Assembly (NCBI GenBank): GCA_025149285.1
Contig: CP102274.1
Span: forward strand, 4,056,001-4,120,000
Length of the DNA: 64,000 bases
Direction: 5' to 3'
Source of the DNA: Hungatella hathewayi
Lineage (GTDB): Bacteria > Bacillota > Clostridia > Lachnospirales > Lachnospiraceae
Below the pieces are notes generated by a model that was not told where the DNA came from, did not search any database, and saw nothing but the letters and a program-made list of their open reading frames with translations. The position numbers were made by a program, and so were the translations under genes. Below are positions 1 to 9,392 of the stretch, in pieces; position 1 is the stretch's first letter, and each line of letters begins with the position of its first letter.

Positions 1-1656
1 TCCAACAGCGAGGTCGGCCACTATCTGGAGCGGCTGAAGGACCAGCCGAAGCTCCCGACGGCTTCCAAAGACACGGAGGGGCTGCGGCCGCTGGCCCTGT
101 CCGCCTATAAAAGGCTGAATGAGGAATACATAACCTCCGGGAGCGCCGGCGGAAAGAAATATATGGCCCGCGTCATCATCTCCACCCCAAACACCGGCAA
201 CTTCCTGCAGTCGATGACCAGCGCCAACTACTCCAGCTCCTTCGACGCAGCGCGGGTCAGCAGCAGCAGCTTTTTTGCGCCCCTGCTGGAAAGCTCCGAC
301 TTTCGATGGATCGGAGTGGTGGATGATCCGATCTCCAATGCCAATCATGAAAAGATCATTCCCATCGTACGGCCCGTATACGATGAATACAGCCTGGAGG
401 TCATCGGCTGGACCTATGTGGAGGTCTCCTCCCGCCTGTTTACGGACTACCTGGCGTCCTACCCCCAGGCCGACGACAGCCAGCTGTTTTTGACGATCGG
501 TGATAAAACGTACGGTTCCTCCAGGCGCACCTGGGACGATCCCTCCATGCCCTATACCGATTTTAAGCCTGTGACCGGCACTGCCACGCTGGATCCCGGA
601 ACACAGGTATTTTCCGTGGTCTCACCGGAAGGGGAAAAGCGGATGCTGGTCCGGCGGCCTGTCGAGGTGGAAGGGAGTGACGGCTGGTATCTGTCTCAGG
701 TTTTATCCCGGCAGCAGTTTAACCAGCAGCGTATGGTTTACCTCCTGCTGATCGTCGGGATCAGTGCGGCCATCATCTCCCTCGGCTGTCTGCTGACCGT
801 TCTTTTAAATAAGATCATCAGCCAGCCCATCAAACGGCTCAGCTTAAAGATTGATGCCATCGCGGACGGGGATTTCTCCAGGGACAGCGAGATCGAATGG
901 AACCACGAACTGGGCTCCATCGGACGCGGTATCAACAATATGTCGGAGAACATCGTCACCCTGATGGATAAGCGGGTATCAGACGAAAAACAGAAAAAAG
1001 ATCTGGAATACCAGATTCTGCAAAGCCAGATCAATCCGCATTTCCTCTATAATACACTGAATTCCATCAAATGGATGGCCACGATCCAGAATGCCACCGG
1101 CATCGCTGACATGACGACGGCCCTGGCCAGACTGTTAAAGAATGTTTCCAAGGGAACCTCCTCCATGGTCACACTGCGGGAGGAGCTGGATCTGGTCAAG
1201 GATTATTTTCTGATTCAGCAGTACCGGTACGGCGGAAGCATCACCATGGACTACCACATCGAATCGGACGAGCTCTACGACTGTGAGATCCACCGCTTCA
1301 CGCTCCAGCCAATCATTGAGAACGCGCTGTTCCACGGAATCGAACCGAAGGGAACCGCAGGAGCCATCACGGTATCCGTAACGTCCGATACCATGAATGG
1401 AAAGAAAGTGCTGAAAATCAGCGTGACTGACAACGGAGTCGGTATGACCGGAGAAACCATCGAGGCCGTGCTTCACGAGGAGGACAGCTCCGGCAAAAAC
1501 AAGACTGATTTCTTCCGCCATGTAGGGATCAGCAACGTAAACCGGAGAATTCAATACGATTTCGGACCGGAATACGGAATCACCATTGTCAGCGAACCGG
1601 GTGTCTACACGACCATGACAATTGTGCGCCCTTATAAGATAAAGGAGACATTATGA
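1..1656 (+). CDS. YesM-like sensor histidine kinase (5' partial)
   Basis: The reading frame is open from the first base, so the true start lies upstream of the window. It is a membrane sensor kinase. An extracellular cache-like sensor region comes first, then one clear membrane segment (about codons 245-270), a HAMP linker with the 'QPIKRLSLKID' pattern, a His_kinase domain (PF06580 type) with the phospho-acceptor motif QSQINPHFLYNTLNS, and a C-terminal ATPase domain with an N box (PIIENALFHGIE) and a G box (DNGVGM). This arrangement is typical of YesM/LytS-type kinases that sense extracellular carbohydrate or bound lipoproteins. The stop overlaps the next start by 4 bp (ATGA), so it is translationally coupled to the YesN-like regulator, and the following lyase and permease genes suggest the pair controls them. 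The ligand cannot be read from the sequence. Confidence 0.92.
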   Translation, partial: SNSEVGHYLERLKDQPKLPTASKDTEGLRPLALSAYKRLNEEYITSGSAGGKKYMARVIISTPNTGNFLQSMTSANYSSSFDAARVSSSSFFAPLLESSDFRWIGVVDDPISNANHEKIIPIVRPVYDEYSLEVIGWTYVEVSSRLFTDYLASYPQADDSQLFLTIGDKTYGSSRRTWDDPSMPYTDFKPVTGTATLDPGTQVFSVVSPEGEKRMLVRRPVEVEGSDGWYLSQVLSRQQFNQQRMVYLLLIVGISAAIISLGCLLTVLLNKIISQPIKRLSLKIDAIADGDFSRDSEIEWNHELGSIGRGINNMSENIVTLMDKRVSDEKQKKDLEYQILQSQINPHFLYNTLNSIKWMATIQNATGIADMTTALARLLKNVSKGTSSMVTLREELDLVKDYFLIQQYRYGGSITMDYHIESDELYDCEIHRFTLQPIIENALFHGIEPKGTAGAITVSVTSDTMNGKKVLKISVTDNGVGMTGETIEAVLHEEDSSGKNKTDFFRHVGISNVNRRIQYDFGPEYGITIVSEPGVYTTMTIVRPYKIKETL

Positions 1657-3281
1657 TAAAATTACTGATTGTAGATGATGAGCCTCTGGTTCAGATCGGG
1701 ATCAAATCCATGATAAACTGGGAGGAGTACGGCATCGAGGTCTGCGGTACCGCCATGAACGGCGCCAATGCCCTGGAGCTGATTGAAGAATACTCCCCGG
1801 AGATTGTAATCACCGACATCCGCATGCCGATCATGAACGGGCTGGAGCTTGCAAAAACCTGCCGTGAAAAATACGGCAGGATCCCCCTGTTCATCTTTCT
1901 GACCAGCTATGAGGAATTCCAGCTGATCAAGGAGGCCATGACCTATGAGGCCGTCGATTACTTAATCAAGCTGGAACTGAGTGCCTCCTCCCTGGCAGAT
2001 GCCGTGAAGAAGGCGAAAAACCGGCTGGAAAACCTTCAGGCCGTTGTCAAAGCCAAAGACCCCGGCCGCCCTCTGCTTCAGAGCTACTACGACAAATTCA
2101 TCCTTCGCCTGCTGCACAACCTCTTCGATTCGGAAGAACAGTTCCTCCTTCAGGCAAAGGATTTAAAACTGGCCTTTACGGATGCCTGCTACTGCGCCGC
2201 CCTGTTTGAAATTCGGGAGGAAGCTCATGCAGCCATGGACCACACAAAGCTTATGAATCTCTGCAGCAGCACATTTTCCATGGCCCGGGACATTTTGAAC
2301 AAACACCTTCCCTGTTACGCCATCTCTCTGGACATGAAGCATTTTGCCGTGATTTTCCACGCGGCGAAGCAGGAGGACGGAAACGCCGCACAGCTTCAGA
2401 GCGCAGTCAAAAATGCAGTGGAGATGGTCCATAATTACTTTAACGTCACCGTGCTGGCCGGAATCGGCACCCCGGTGGAACAGCCCTTAAAGATCTGCGA
2501 ATCCTATCAGGACGCGCGGCAGGCCTTCGGACGGGCAACCACCACGGCTCCCATCATCCAGTTTTCCCAGGATGACACCGAGTCCGTCAAAAACGCGTTC
2601 AACATCGCCGTGTTTAAAAACGATATCACCAAGGCCTTCGACGAATTCGACACCGATGTCCTCTACCGGACGCTCTCCGAGATCATCGAACTGTTTAAAG
2701 CCCATCCGCTCCGTTTCCTTCAGGCCGTGGACGGAGCCTGCAACATTCTCTACCTGGCGCTCTCCCTGCTGCCCGACGGCGAGGAAAACATGATGGAGAT
2801 CTTCTCCTCCTACAGCGACGGATACCGCTCCATCTACCGTTTTACCAGCGTGGACCAGATCATTGAATGGATGATGATCCTGCGCGACGGATTGTGCGAG
2901 GTACTAAAATCCAAGAGAAAGACGTACAAGGCTCACGTCATCACAAATGTGCAGAAATACATAGGCAGCCATGTAAATGAACGCCTCTCCCTCAATGAGG
3001 TGGCCGGCGTCTTCGGACTCAGTCCAAACTACTTAAGCATTTTATTCAAGAAAAACTGTCAGGTCGGCTTCTCCGAGTACATCTCGCAGGCGAAGATCGC
3101 AAAGGCCAAAAGCATGCTTTTGGAACAGGATATGAAGATCTACGAGGTGGCAGACAGACTGGGCTTTGAGAGCGCTTTTTACTTCAGCAAGGTATTTAAA
3201 AAAGTGGAGGGCATCTCTCCGCGAGAATATATACAGCAAAACACCATCGGTCCCGATGGAGAACAAGGAGACACACTATGA
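1653..3281 (+). CDS. YesN-like response regulator with AraC DNA-binding domain
   Basis: A 542-residue cytosolic response regulator. The N-terminal receiver domain has the acidic pair DD at residues 8-9, the phospho-acceptor Asp55 in ITDIRMPIMNG, and a conserved Lys near residue 105 (YLIKLE). A long middle linker follows, and the last ~100 residues are an AraC-type double helix-turn-helix (SLNEVAGVFGLSPNYLSILFKK, then VADRLGFESAFYFSKVFKK...GISPREY). The ribosome site AAGGAG at 1642-1647 lies inside the kinase gene, and the ATG overlaps the kinase stop. The gene overlaps the next gene by 4 bp. Family knowledge: YesN-type regulators activate neighbouring carbohydrate uptake or degradation genes. 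Here the likely targets are the downstream heparinase-like and permease genes (inference). Confidence 0.92.
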   Translation: MIKLLIVDDEPLVQIGIKSMINWEEYGIEVCGTAMNGANALELIEEYSPEIVITDIRMPIMNGLELAKTCREKYGRIPLFIFLTSYEEFQLIKEAMTYEAVDYLIKLELSASSLADAVKKAKNRLENLQAVVKAKDPGRPLLQSYYDKFILRLLHNLFDSEEQFLLQAKDLKLAFTDACYCAALFEIREEAHAAMDHTKLMNLCSSTFSMARDILNKHLPCYAISLDMKHFAVIFHAAKQEDGNAAQLQSAVKNAVEMVHNYFNVTVLAGIGTPVEQPLKICESYQDARQAFGRATTTAPIIQFSQDDTESVKNAFNIAVFKNDITKAFDEFDTDVLYRTLSEIIELFKAHPLRFLQAVDGACNILYLALSLLPDGEENMMEIFSSYSDGYRSIYRFTSVDQIIEWMMILRDGLCEVLKSKRKTYKAHVITNVQKYIGSHVNERLSLNEVAGVFGLSPNYLSILFKKNCQVGFSEYISQAKIAKAKSMLLEQDMKIYEVADRLGFESAFYFSKVFKKVEGISPREYIQQNTIGPDGEQGDTL

Positions 3282-5146
3282 TTGCAGACACAGCTATAAC
3301 TGAGACATCATTAACCGGGACGCCCATGGCGGCAGCCATGATCACTGAGGCGGCCCAAAAGCTTCACAAGCCGCTTACCCTGTTCACGCCCTGCCCTCCG
3401 GCATCTGACAGGGAATCCTGGGAAAAGCTTTCGGAAGACTTAAAAGCACGTCTGATTAAAAATGGAGAGCAGTATCTCCACTACGAATACCCCTCCTTAA
3501 CTGCCGTGGATTTCATGGAATTTACACGCACTGGAAACAGGAGCCGCTACCAGGACCGGCTGTTCGCCAGACGGACCGCCTTAGATACCCTGGTCCTCGC
3601 GGAATGTGTGGAACACCGCGGCCGTTTCCTCGACGATATCATCAACGGCCTTTACTTAATCTGCGAGGAAAACGCATGGCAGCTTCCGGCCCACAACTCC
3701 TATATCCGTGATACGCCCCAGTTCCCGCTTCCCGACGTCACGAGGCCCATGATCGACTTATTCGCAGCCGAGACCGCCTCCATCCTCGCTGTGGCAGAAT
3801 ATCTGCTGCGCAGCGAATTAAACGAAGTAAGCCCCTTCCTCTCTGTCATGATCGGCCACGAACTGGAGACGCGGATCTTTACCCCCTATCTCGAAGAGCA
3901 CTTCTGGTGGATGGGCGATGGAAAGAGCCACATGAACAACTGGACGGTCTGGTGCACTCAGAACGTGCTGCTCTCCGCCTTCACCAGGCCTCTCCCGAGT
4001 GAGACACAGACCAGGATTCTCTGCAGGGCAGCCAGGAGCATCGACTACTTTCTGGATGAGTACGGGGAAGACGGCTGCTGTGATGAGGGCGCCCAGTATT
4101 ACCGCCACGCAGGACTCTGCCTCTTCGGCTGCCTCGAAATCCTGAACGGAATCACGGATCACGCATTCTCCTTTGCCTGGAAGCAGGAAAAGATCAGAAA
4201 TATCGCCTCCTACATCCTGAATGTTCATGTGGATTCGATTTATTACGTCAATTTCGCGGACTGCTCTCCCGTGGCCGGCCGCTGCAATGCCAGGGAATAT
4301 CTGTTTGGTAAGCGGACCGATAACCGGGCTTTAATGGAATTCGCCGCCTCCGATTACCAGAACAGCGAGGACCCGCTTACGCTCGATGAGCACAACCTGT
4401 TCTACCGTCTTCAGACCGTGTTCTCTCATGAGGAAATGATGGAATCAGACAGAAATCCCGTAATCGCTCATAAGGATCTCTATTACGAAAGCGTCGGCCT
4501 CTTCATCGCCCGCGGCAGCCGCCTCTGTCTCGCCGTAAAAGGCGGCGACAACGACGACAGCCACAATCACAACGACGTCGGCAGCTTCACCATATACAAA
4601 GACGGCAAACCGCTCTTTATCGACGCCGGCGTGGAAACCTACACGAAGAAGACCTTCTCCCCGGACCGTTACGATATCTGGACCATGCAGTCACGGTACC
4701 ACAACCTGCCTTCCTTTACAGATCACGGCAGGGAGACGGTCCAGCAGGACGGCGGGCGTTACCGCGCCGAAGACGTCCGGTATGAGCTGGGCGAAGACGT
4801 CTGCCGGATCTCCATGGACATCGCGAAGGCTTATCCTGACGACCGCATCCGTTCCTACACACGCAGCGCCGTCCTGGACAAGGAGAAATCCATCACCATC
4901 CGGGACCACTATGAAGGCGATGGCGGCACAGCCGTCCTGTCGCTGATGTTCTGTGAGAAGCCGTCCATCCATCAGAATACGATCCGGATCGGCGATCTCG
5001 GCATCTGTACAGTGGAAGGCGCTTCCTCCATCACGTCGGAAGAGATTCCGGTTACTGATGAGCGTCTGAAAACAGCCTGGAAACACAGTCTGTACCGCTG
5101 CCTCGTCACGATGGAGGCCCGCGATCTGACCCTGACGATCGCCTGA
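3278..5146 (+). CDS. heparinase II/III family protein
   Basis: A 622-residue protein with the C-terminal heparinase II/III-like beta-sheet domain. Recognisable blocks are DDSHNHNDVGSFTIYKDGKPLFIDAGVE (about residues 425-455) and the following YDIWTMQSRYHNLP segment; the N-terminal half is an alpha/alpha-toroid-like region with many Trp/Tyr residues. Families of this fold cleave acidic polysaccharides or oligosaccharides by beta-elimination. There is no signal peptide or lipobox at the N-terminus (MIADTAITETSLTG), so the protein probably acts in the cytosol on imported oligosaccharides. The start overlaps the regulator stop by 4 bp, with AAGGAG at 3265-3270. The substrate (heparin-like, alginate-like or other) cannot be assigned. 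Confidence 0.82.
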   Translation: MIADTAITETSLTGTPMAAAMITEAAQKLHKPLTLFTPCPPASDRESWEKLSEDLKARLIKNGEQYLHYEYPSLTAVDFMEFTRTGNRSRYQDRLFARRTALDTLVLAECVEHRGRFLDDIINGLYLICEENAWQLPAHNSYIRDTPQFPLPDVTRPMIDLFAAETASILAVAEYLLRSELNEVSPFLSVMIGHELETRIFTPYLEEHFWWMGDGKSHMNNWTVWCTQNVLLSAFTRPLPSETQTRILCRAARSIDYFLDEYGEDGCCDEGAQYYRHAGLCLFGCLEILNGITDHAFSFAWKQEKIRNIASYILNVHVDSIYYVNFADCSPVAGRCNAREYLFGKRTDNRALMEFAASDYQNSEDPLTLDEHNLFYRLQTVFSHEEMMESDRNPVIAHKDLYYESVGLFIARGSRLCLAVKGGDNDDSHNHNDVGSFTIYKDGKPLFIDAGVETYTKKTFSPDRYDIWTMQSRYHNLPSFTDHGRETVQQDGGRYRAEDVRYELGEDVCRISMDIAKAYPDDRIRSYTRSAVLDKEKSITIRDHYEGDGGTAVLSLMFCEKPSIHQNTIRIGDLGICTVEGASSITSEEIPVTDERLKTAWKHSLYRCLVTMEARDLTLTIA

Positions 5147-5171
5147 TGCGCGGTGTAAGGAGGCTGTTCCC

Positions 5172-6305
5172 TTGAATATAACCTTGAAAACCATTGGCGG
5201 CCGGATTCTGGCCGCTGCAAAAAAAGATGTGATACTGACCGTTTCCCTGGTCTGCGCCGTCTTTTCCATGTTTCTCGTTCCGCCCTCCTCCGCCTATATC
5301 GGCTATGTGGACTTCCGTGTCCTGGCGCTTTTATTCTGCCTGATGGTGGTGGTGGCCGGATTTCAGGAGTGTGGTCTCTTCGTCCTGATGGCGAGGAAGC
5401 TGCTCTCCGGCGAGAATAATTTCCGGCAGCTCTCGTGGATGCTGGTTATGCTTCCCTTCTTCTGCTCCATGCTGATCACCAACGATGTGGCACTTTTGAC
5501 CTTTGTCCCCTTTACAATCCTTATTCTGGACATGATCGGTGAAAAGAAGCATATGGCCTGGATCGTGGTGCTCCAGACCGTGGCGGCGAACCTTGGGAGC
5601 ATGGCAACTCCGGTGGGAAATCCGCAGAACCTCTTCCTGTACGGGCGTTTTTCTATCCCGGCAGGCCGTTTCTTCGCAGTCCTGCTGCCCCTGGCCGCAC
5701 TGAGCTTCGTGCTCCTGACCGCAGCAGTTTTCCGCATTCCGCGGATCTCCATGCAGATCCGTTTTGATGCGCCGGAGGTGACACAGGAAAAGCATGCCAG
5801 TCCCGCCGTCTTTTTGTTCCTCTTCCTTCTCTGTCTCCTGTCCGTCTTCCGCATTCTGGATTACCGGATCGCGCTGGCAGTCACCGTAGTCTGCCTCCTT
5901 CTCTTCGACAGGAAGCTGTTTAGGACCGCGGATTACCTTCTGCTCCTCACCTTCGTCTGCTTCTTCCTGTTCGCAGGCAATATGGGGCAGCTTCAGGGAT
6001 TAAAGAGCTTTATGGCAGAGGTTCTGAGCCGGAATCCGGTGCTGTTTTCTGCGCTGACGAGTCAGTTGATCAGCAATGTGCCGGCTGCGGTGCTTCTCTC
6101 CGGTTTCACCTCCGACTGGAAATCGCTCCTTCTCGGGACGAACCTCGGAGGCCTGGGCACGCCGATCGCCTCGCTGGCCAGCCTGATCTCTCTGAAATTT
6201 TACATAAAAGAACTGCCAGATAAGGTTTCCCATTACCTGGCAGTATTCACTGCGATAAATATAGCATTCTTTCTGATTCTGTACACGGCGGCCTGCTTCC
6301 TGTAG
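5172..6305 (+). CDS. SLC13/ArsB-type anion permease
   Basis: A 377-residue polytopic membrane protein with about ten hydrophobic segments. Two half-repeat signatures of the ion-transporter superfamily are visible: LGSMATPVGNPQNLFLYG near residue 140 and NVPAAVLLSGF...LGTNLGGLGTPIASLASLISLKFY near residues 290-335. These resemble the substrate loops of DASS/ArsB/NhaD permeases. The start is TTG at 5172, placed by a perfect AAGGAGG at 5157-5163 with 8-nt spacing. It is somewhat shorter than most family members (420-470 residues). It is the last gene of the kinase-regulator-lyase operon, so an organic anion such as an unsaturated uronate product is a reasonable but unproven substrate. Confidence 0.8.
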   Translation: MNITLKTIGGRILAAAKKDVILTVSLVCAVFSMFLVPPSSAYIGYVDFRVLALLFCLMVVVAGFQECGLFVLMARKLLSGENNFRQLSWMLVMLPFFCSMLITNDVALLTFVPFTILILDMIGEKKHMAWIVVLQTVAANLGSMATPVGNPQNLFLYGRFSIPAGRFFAVLLPLAALSFVLLTAAVFRIPRISMQIRFDAPEVTQEKHASPAVFLFLFLLCLLSVFRILDYRIALAVTVVCLLLFDRKLFRTADYLLLLTFVCFFLFAGNMGQLQGLKSFMAEVLSRNPVLFSALTSQLISNVPAAVLLSGFTSDWKSLLLGTNLGGLGTPIASLASLISLKFYIKELPDKVSHYLAVFTAINIAFFLILYTAACFL

Positions 6306-6315
6306 AAGCGGCCCT

Positions 6316-6345
6316 CCGCAGTACGGAGCCATCGCCGTACTACGG
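6316..6345. terminator. hairpin between convergent genes
   Basis: Arms CCGCAGTACGG (6316-6326) and CCGTACTACGG (6335-6345) form an 11-bp stem with one wobble and an 8-nt loop. It lies between the permease stop and the converging cardiolipin synthase stop. The T-tract is poor on both sides, so it is a weak or bidirectional terminator. Confidence 0.5.
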
Positions 6346-6347
6346 TT

Positions 6348-7898
6348 CTACATAAGCGGGGCAAACAGCCGCAGCGCGCGTCCCGCCAGCTTCTTATACC
6401 ACGGATAACGCCGGCACTCCTCCAGAGTAATCACCTGGCTCTGCGCCAGCGTCTCCCTAAAGTCTCTCTCCACATCCTGAATCACCTCATTGCGGTAAAT
6501 ATAAGCCGCACATTCAAAATGCAGATACAAACTTCTGTAATCCATATTGATCGTGCCGACTACGGCCTTCTCATCATCGCTGGTAAAGACCTTTGCATGT
6601 ACAAAGCCCGGCGTATACTCGTATATCTGCACTCCCGCCTTGATCAGTTCCTCATAATGTGCCTTGGCCAGCAGGAACGCATAGACCTTGTCCGGAATGT
6701 GAGGCATGATAATAATCGTCTCGACCCCCCGCTTCGCCGCAAACTGCAGGGCCTGTACCAGCTCATAATTGAGAATCAGGTATGGCGTCATGATATGTAC
6801 ATAGCTTCTGGCAGTGTTGATAATATCGAGGTACACCAGCTCTCCCACCGTCTCCTGATCCAGAGGGCTGTCGCCGTAGGGAATCACAAAGCCCTCCATG
6901 GACAGCTCCGGCGGATAGAAGAACTCCGGATCTCTTAAATACCTTCCGTAATCCTCCGGTTCCCTCTCCGTAATATTCCACATTTGGAGGAACATCATCG
7001 TAAAGCTGGTGACCGCATCGCCCTTCAGCATGATGCCGGTATCCTTCCAGTGGCCGAAGCGCACCTTCCGGTTGATATACTCATCCGCCAGGTTAATGCC
7101 GCCTGTAAATGCCGTGTGGCCGTCGATCACCAAAATCTTTCTGTGATCCCGGTTGTTCTGGTAGGTGGACAGGGCCGGTCTGATCGGCGCAAACATCTTC
7201 GCCTTTAGGCCCTTTGCCCTCAGTTCCTTTGGATAGCTGTACGGAAGGAGGACGAGGCAGCACATGCCGTCGTACATAAACCGCACTTCCACGCCCTCTG
7301 ACACCTTGCGCTCCAGGATCTCCAGGATGCTGTCCCACATCTCCCCGCGCTCCACGATAAAGTATTCCATGAAAATGAAGCGTTTCGCCTTCCCCAGCTC
7401 CTTTTTCATGTCTTCGAACATCTCCTCGCCCAGCGGGTAATACTTCACATTGGTGTTGCCGTAGACCGGATAGCTGCCGGAGTTTTCAATATAGGCGGCC
7501 AGGTTCGCATTGCTTCTGCTGATTCTTGCCAGCTGCTCCATGTAACGGGGATTCTGCTTCAGATACGGCTGGGTAGCCGCGATATTTTCCCGCAGCCTTC
7601 TGTTAATGATCTTTCCTTCCCACTGCAGCTCCAAAAAGAGATAAAGCAGCGTGCCGAACACGGGAATCACCGTAATCGGAATGATCCACGCCAGCTTAAA
7701 GCTTGGATTCTCATCCTTATTTATGACATAGAGGATTACAAATGCGCTGAGCAGCGTAAAGCCTCCGTAAATATAGACCATGTAATGACTCAGGAAGCGG
7801 AAGCCTGCAAGCAGGATCGAGATCTGCAGCAGCAGCGACATCACCACAAACGCAGTCCGCCCGAATATGATCCTTAAAAGTTTTCTAGCCTTCTTCAT
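6348..7898 (-). CDS. cls: cardiolipin synthase (phospholipase D family)
   Basis: A 516-residue membrane enzyme that joins two phosphatidylglycerol molecules into cardiolipin. Two N-terminal membrane helices are followed by two phospholipase D catalytic motifs, HRKILVID...GG and HAKVFTSD...G, each with the HxKx4D pattern and the Asn/Gly downstream. The frame extends upstream to a TTG at 7922, but the ATG at 7898 is preceded by AGGAGAGGAG at good spacing, so it is preferred. The gene lies 44 bp downstream of metY on the same strand and may be read from the metY promoter, although the two functions are unrelated. Confidence 0.93.
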   Translation of the reverse strand: MKKARKLLRIIFGRTAFVVMSLLLQISILLAGFRFLSHYMVYIYGGFTLLSAFVILYVINKDENPSFKLAWIIPITVIPVFGTLLYLFLELQWEGKIINRRLRENIAATQPYLKQNPRYMEQLARISRSNANLAAYIENSGSYPVYGNTNVKYYPLGEEMFEDMKKELGKAKRFIFMEYFIVERGEMWDSILEILERKVSEGVEVRFMYDGMCCLVLLPYSYPKELRAKGLKAKMFAPIRPALSTYQNNRDHRKILVIDGHTAFTGGINLADEYINRKVRFGHWKDTGIMLKGDAVTSFTMMFLQMWNITEREPEDYGRYLRDPEFFYPPELSMEGFVIPYGDSPLDQETVGELVYLDIINTARSYVHIMTPYLILNYELVQALQFAAKRGVETIIIMPHIPDKVYAFLLAKAHYEELIKAGVQIYEYTPGFVHAKVFTSDDEKAVVGTINMDYRSLYLHFECAAYIYRNEVIQDVERDFRETLAQSQVITLEECRRYPWYKKLAGRALRLFAPLM

Positions 7899-7942
7899 CC
7901 TTTGTCTCCTCTCCTGTATCAATCATTACACATCGTATCTCT

Positions 7943-9223
7943 CTATTCCAGCGCCTGGCGGATATCTTCGATAATATCATCCACGTTCTCGATGCCGACG
8001 CTGAAACGGATCATGGAAGGATCCACACCAGCCTCCACCAGCTGTTCATCGGTCAGCTGTCTGTGAGTATGGCTCGCCGGATGAAGCACGGATGTACGCG
8101 CATCTGCAACGTGAGTAACGATAGCCGCCAGCTTCAGACGGTCCATAAATGCGACAGCCGCATCGCGTCCGCCCTTAAGTCCAAAGGAAATCACGCCGCA
8201 GGTTCCGTCCGGCATATACTTCTGAGCCAGCTCATAGTACTTGTCTCCCTGTAATCCCGGGTAGTTCACCCACTCCACGTCATCGCGGGACTTTAAGTAT
8301 TCCGCCACGCGAAGCGCATTCTCACAGTGGCGCGGCACGCGCAGATGAAGCGTCTCCAGCCCCAGGTTTAAAAGGAATGCGTTCATCGGGGACTGTATGG
8401 AGCCTAAATCACGCATAAGCTGAGCCGTGGCTTTCATGATATAAGCCATCTTTCCGAACTTCTGTGTATAGACAATGCCGTGATATGACTCATCCGGCGT
8501 GGTCAGTCCCGGGAATTTCTCCGCATGGGCCTCCCAGTCAAAATTGCCGCTGTCCACGATGCAGCCGCCCACGCTGGTTGCATGGCCATCCATGTACTTT
8601 GTGGTGGAATGGGTCACGATATCGGCGCCCCACTCAAAGGGACGGCAGTTAATCGGAGTTGCAAACGTATTGTCGATGATTAACGGTACGCCGTGTCTGT
8701 GAGCAGCCGCTGCAAATTTTTCAATATCCAGAACCACCAGGGCCGGATTTGCAATCGTCTCTCCAAAAACAGCCTTTGTATTCGGCTGAAATGCCTTCTC
8801 CAGCTCTTCCTCAGACGCATCGGGATCCACCAGTGTCGAATCGATTCCCAGTTTCTTAAGCGTCACCGTAAAGAGATTTGTCGTTCCGCCATAGACTGCC
8901 GCGGAACTGATCACGTGATCTCCCGCCTCACAGATATTTAAGATGGCGAAAAATGACGCTGCCTGTCCTGAAGACGTCAGCATCGCGGCTGTGCCGCCCT
9001 CCAGTTCACATATTTTTGATGCCACCGCGTCGTTCGTCGGATTGGCTAAGCGGGTATAGAAATATCCCTCATCCTCCAGGTCAAACAGCCTTCCCATCTT
9101 ATCGCTGTCGTCGTATTTAAATGTTGTACTCTGATAGATCGGAAGTACTCTGGGTTCTCCGCTCTTTGGCTGCCATCCGCCCTGAATACAGACTGTCTCT
9201 CTGGAACGCTTCTTCTGGCTCAT
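7943..9223 (-). CDS. metY: O-acetylhomoserine sulfhydrylase (O-acetylhomoserine aminocarboxypropyltransferase)
   Basis: A 426-residue PLP enzyme of the Cys/Met metabolism family that makes homocysteine from O-acetylhomoserine and sulfide. The PLP lysine is Lys209 in DIVTHSTTKYMDGH. The YFYTRLANPTN block (54-64), SSGQAA (84-89) and DNTFATP (184-190) are conserved cofactor-site elements. The length matches the MetY/Met17 subfamily (about 425-430) rather than the shorter MetB/MetC enzymes (about 380-400). The ATG has AGGAGG immediately upstream. The gene is divergent from the DUF362 ferredoxin gene and has its own promoter at 9263-9291. There is no SAM riboswitch or other leader. Confidence 0.93.
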   Translation of the reverse strand: MSQKKRSRETVCIQGGWQPKSGEPRVLPIYQSTTFKYDDSDKMGRLFDLEDEGYFYTRLANPTNDAVASKICELEGGTAAMLTSSGQAASFFAILNICEAGDHVISSAAVYGGTTNLFTVTLKKLGIDSTLVDPDASEEELEKAFQPNTKAVFGETIANPALVVLDIEKFAAAAHRHGVPLIIDNTFATPINCRPFEWGADIVTHSTTKYMDGHATSVGGCIVDSGNFDWEAHAEKFPGLTTPDESYHGIVYTQKFGKMAYIMKATAQLMRDLGSIQSPMNAFLLNLGLETLHLRVPRHCENALRVAEYLKSRDDVEWVNYPGLQGDKYYELAQKYMPDGTCGVISFGLKGGRDAAVAFMDRLKLAAIVTHVADARTSVLHPASHTHRQLTDEQLVEAGVDPSMIRFSVGIENVDDIIEDIRQALE

Positions 9224-9262
9224 GATTCTTCCTCCTGTGTTGTTAAAACATATTTTCTCCCT

Positions 9263-9291
9263 AGTTTATCACATAATTTTCCATAATTCAA
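9263..9291 (-). promoter_or_regulatory. sigma-A-type promoter of metY
   Basis: On the minus strand, TTGAAT (9286-9291), a 17-bp spacer and TAAACT (9263-9268). The predicted transcript starts about 35 nt before the metY ATG. Confidence 0.6.
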
Positions 9292-9321
9292 TAACCTGGC
9301 CTCGGGAGTTGCGAAAACAGC

Positions 9322-9350
9322 TTGAACTCCATCTCCTTTTACAGTATAAT
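9322..9350 (+). promoter_or_regulatory. sigma-A-type promoter of the DUF362 gene
   Basis: TTGAAC (9322-9327), 17-bp spacer, TATAAT (9345-9350). Transcription should begin near 9357, which rules out the in-frame ATG at 9357 as a translation start and supports the ATG at 9393. Confidence 0.7.
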
Positions 9351-9392
9351 ATCTAAATGGAAAATTTTATCAATCACGCACAGGAGGTGCAC

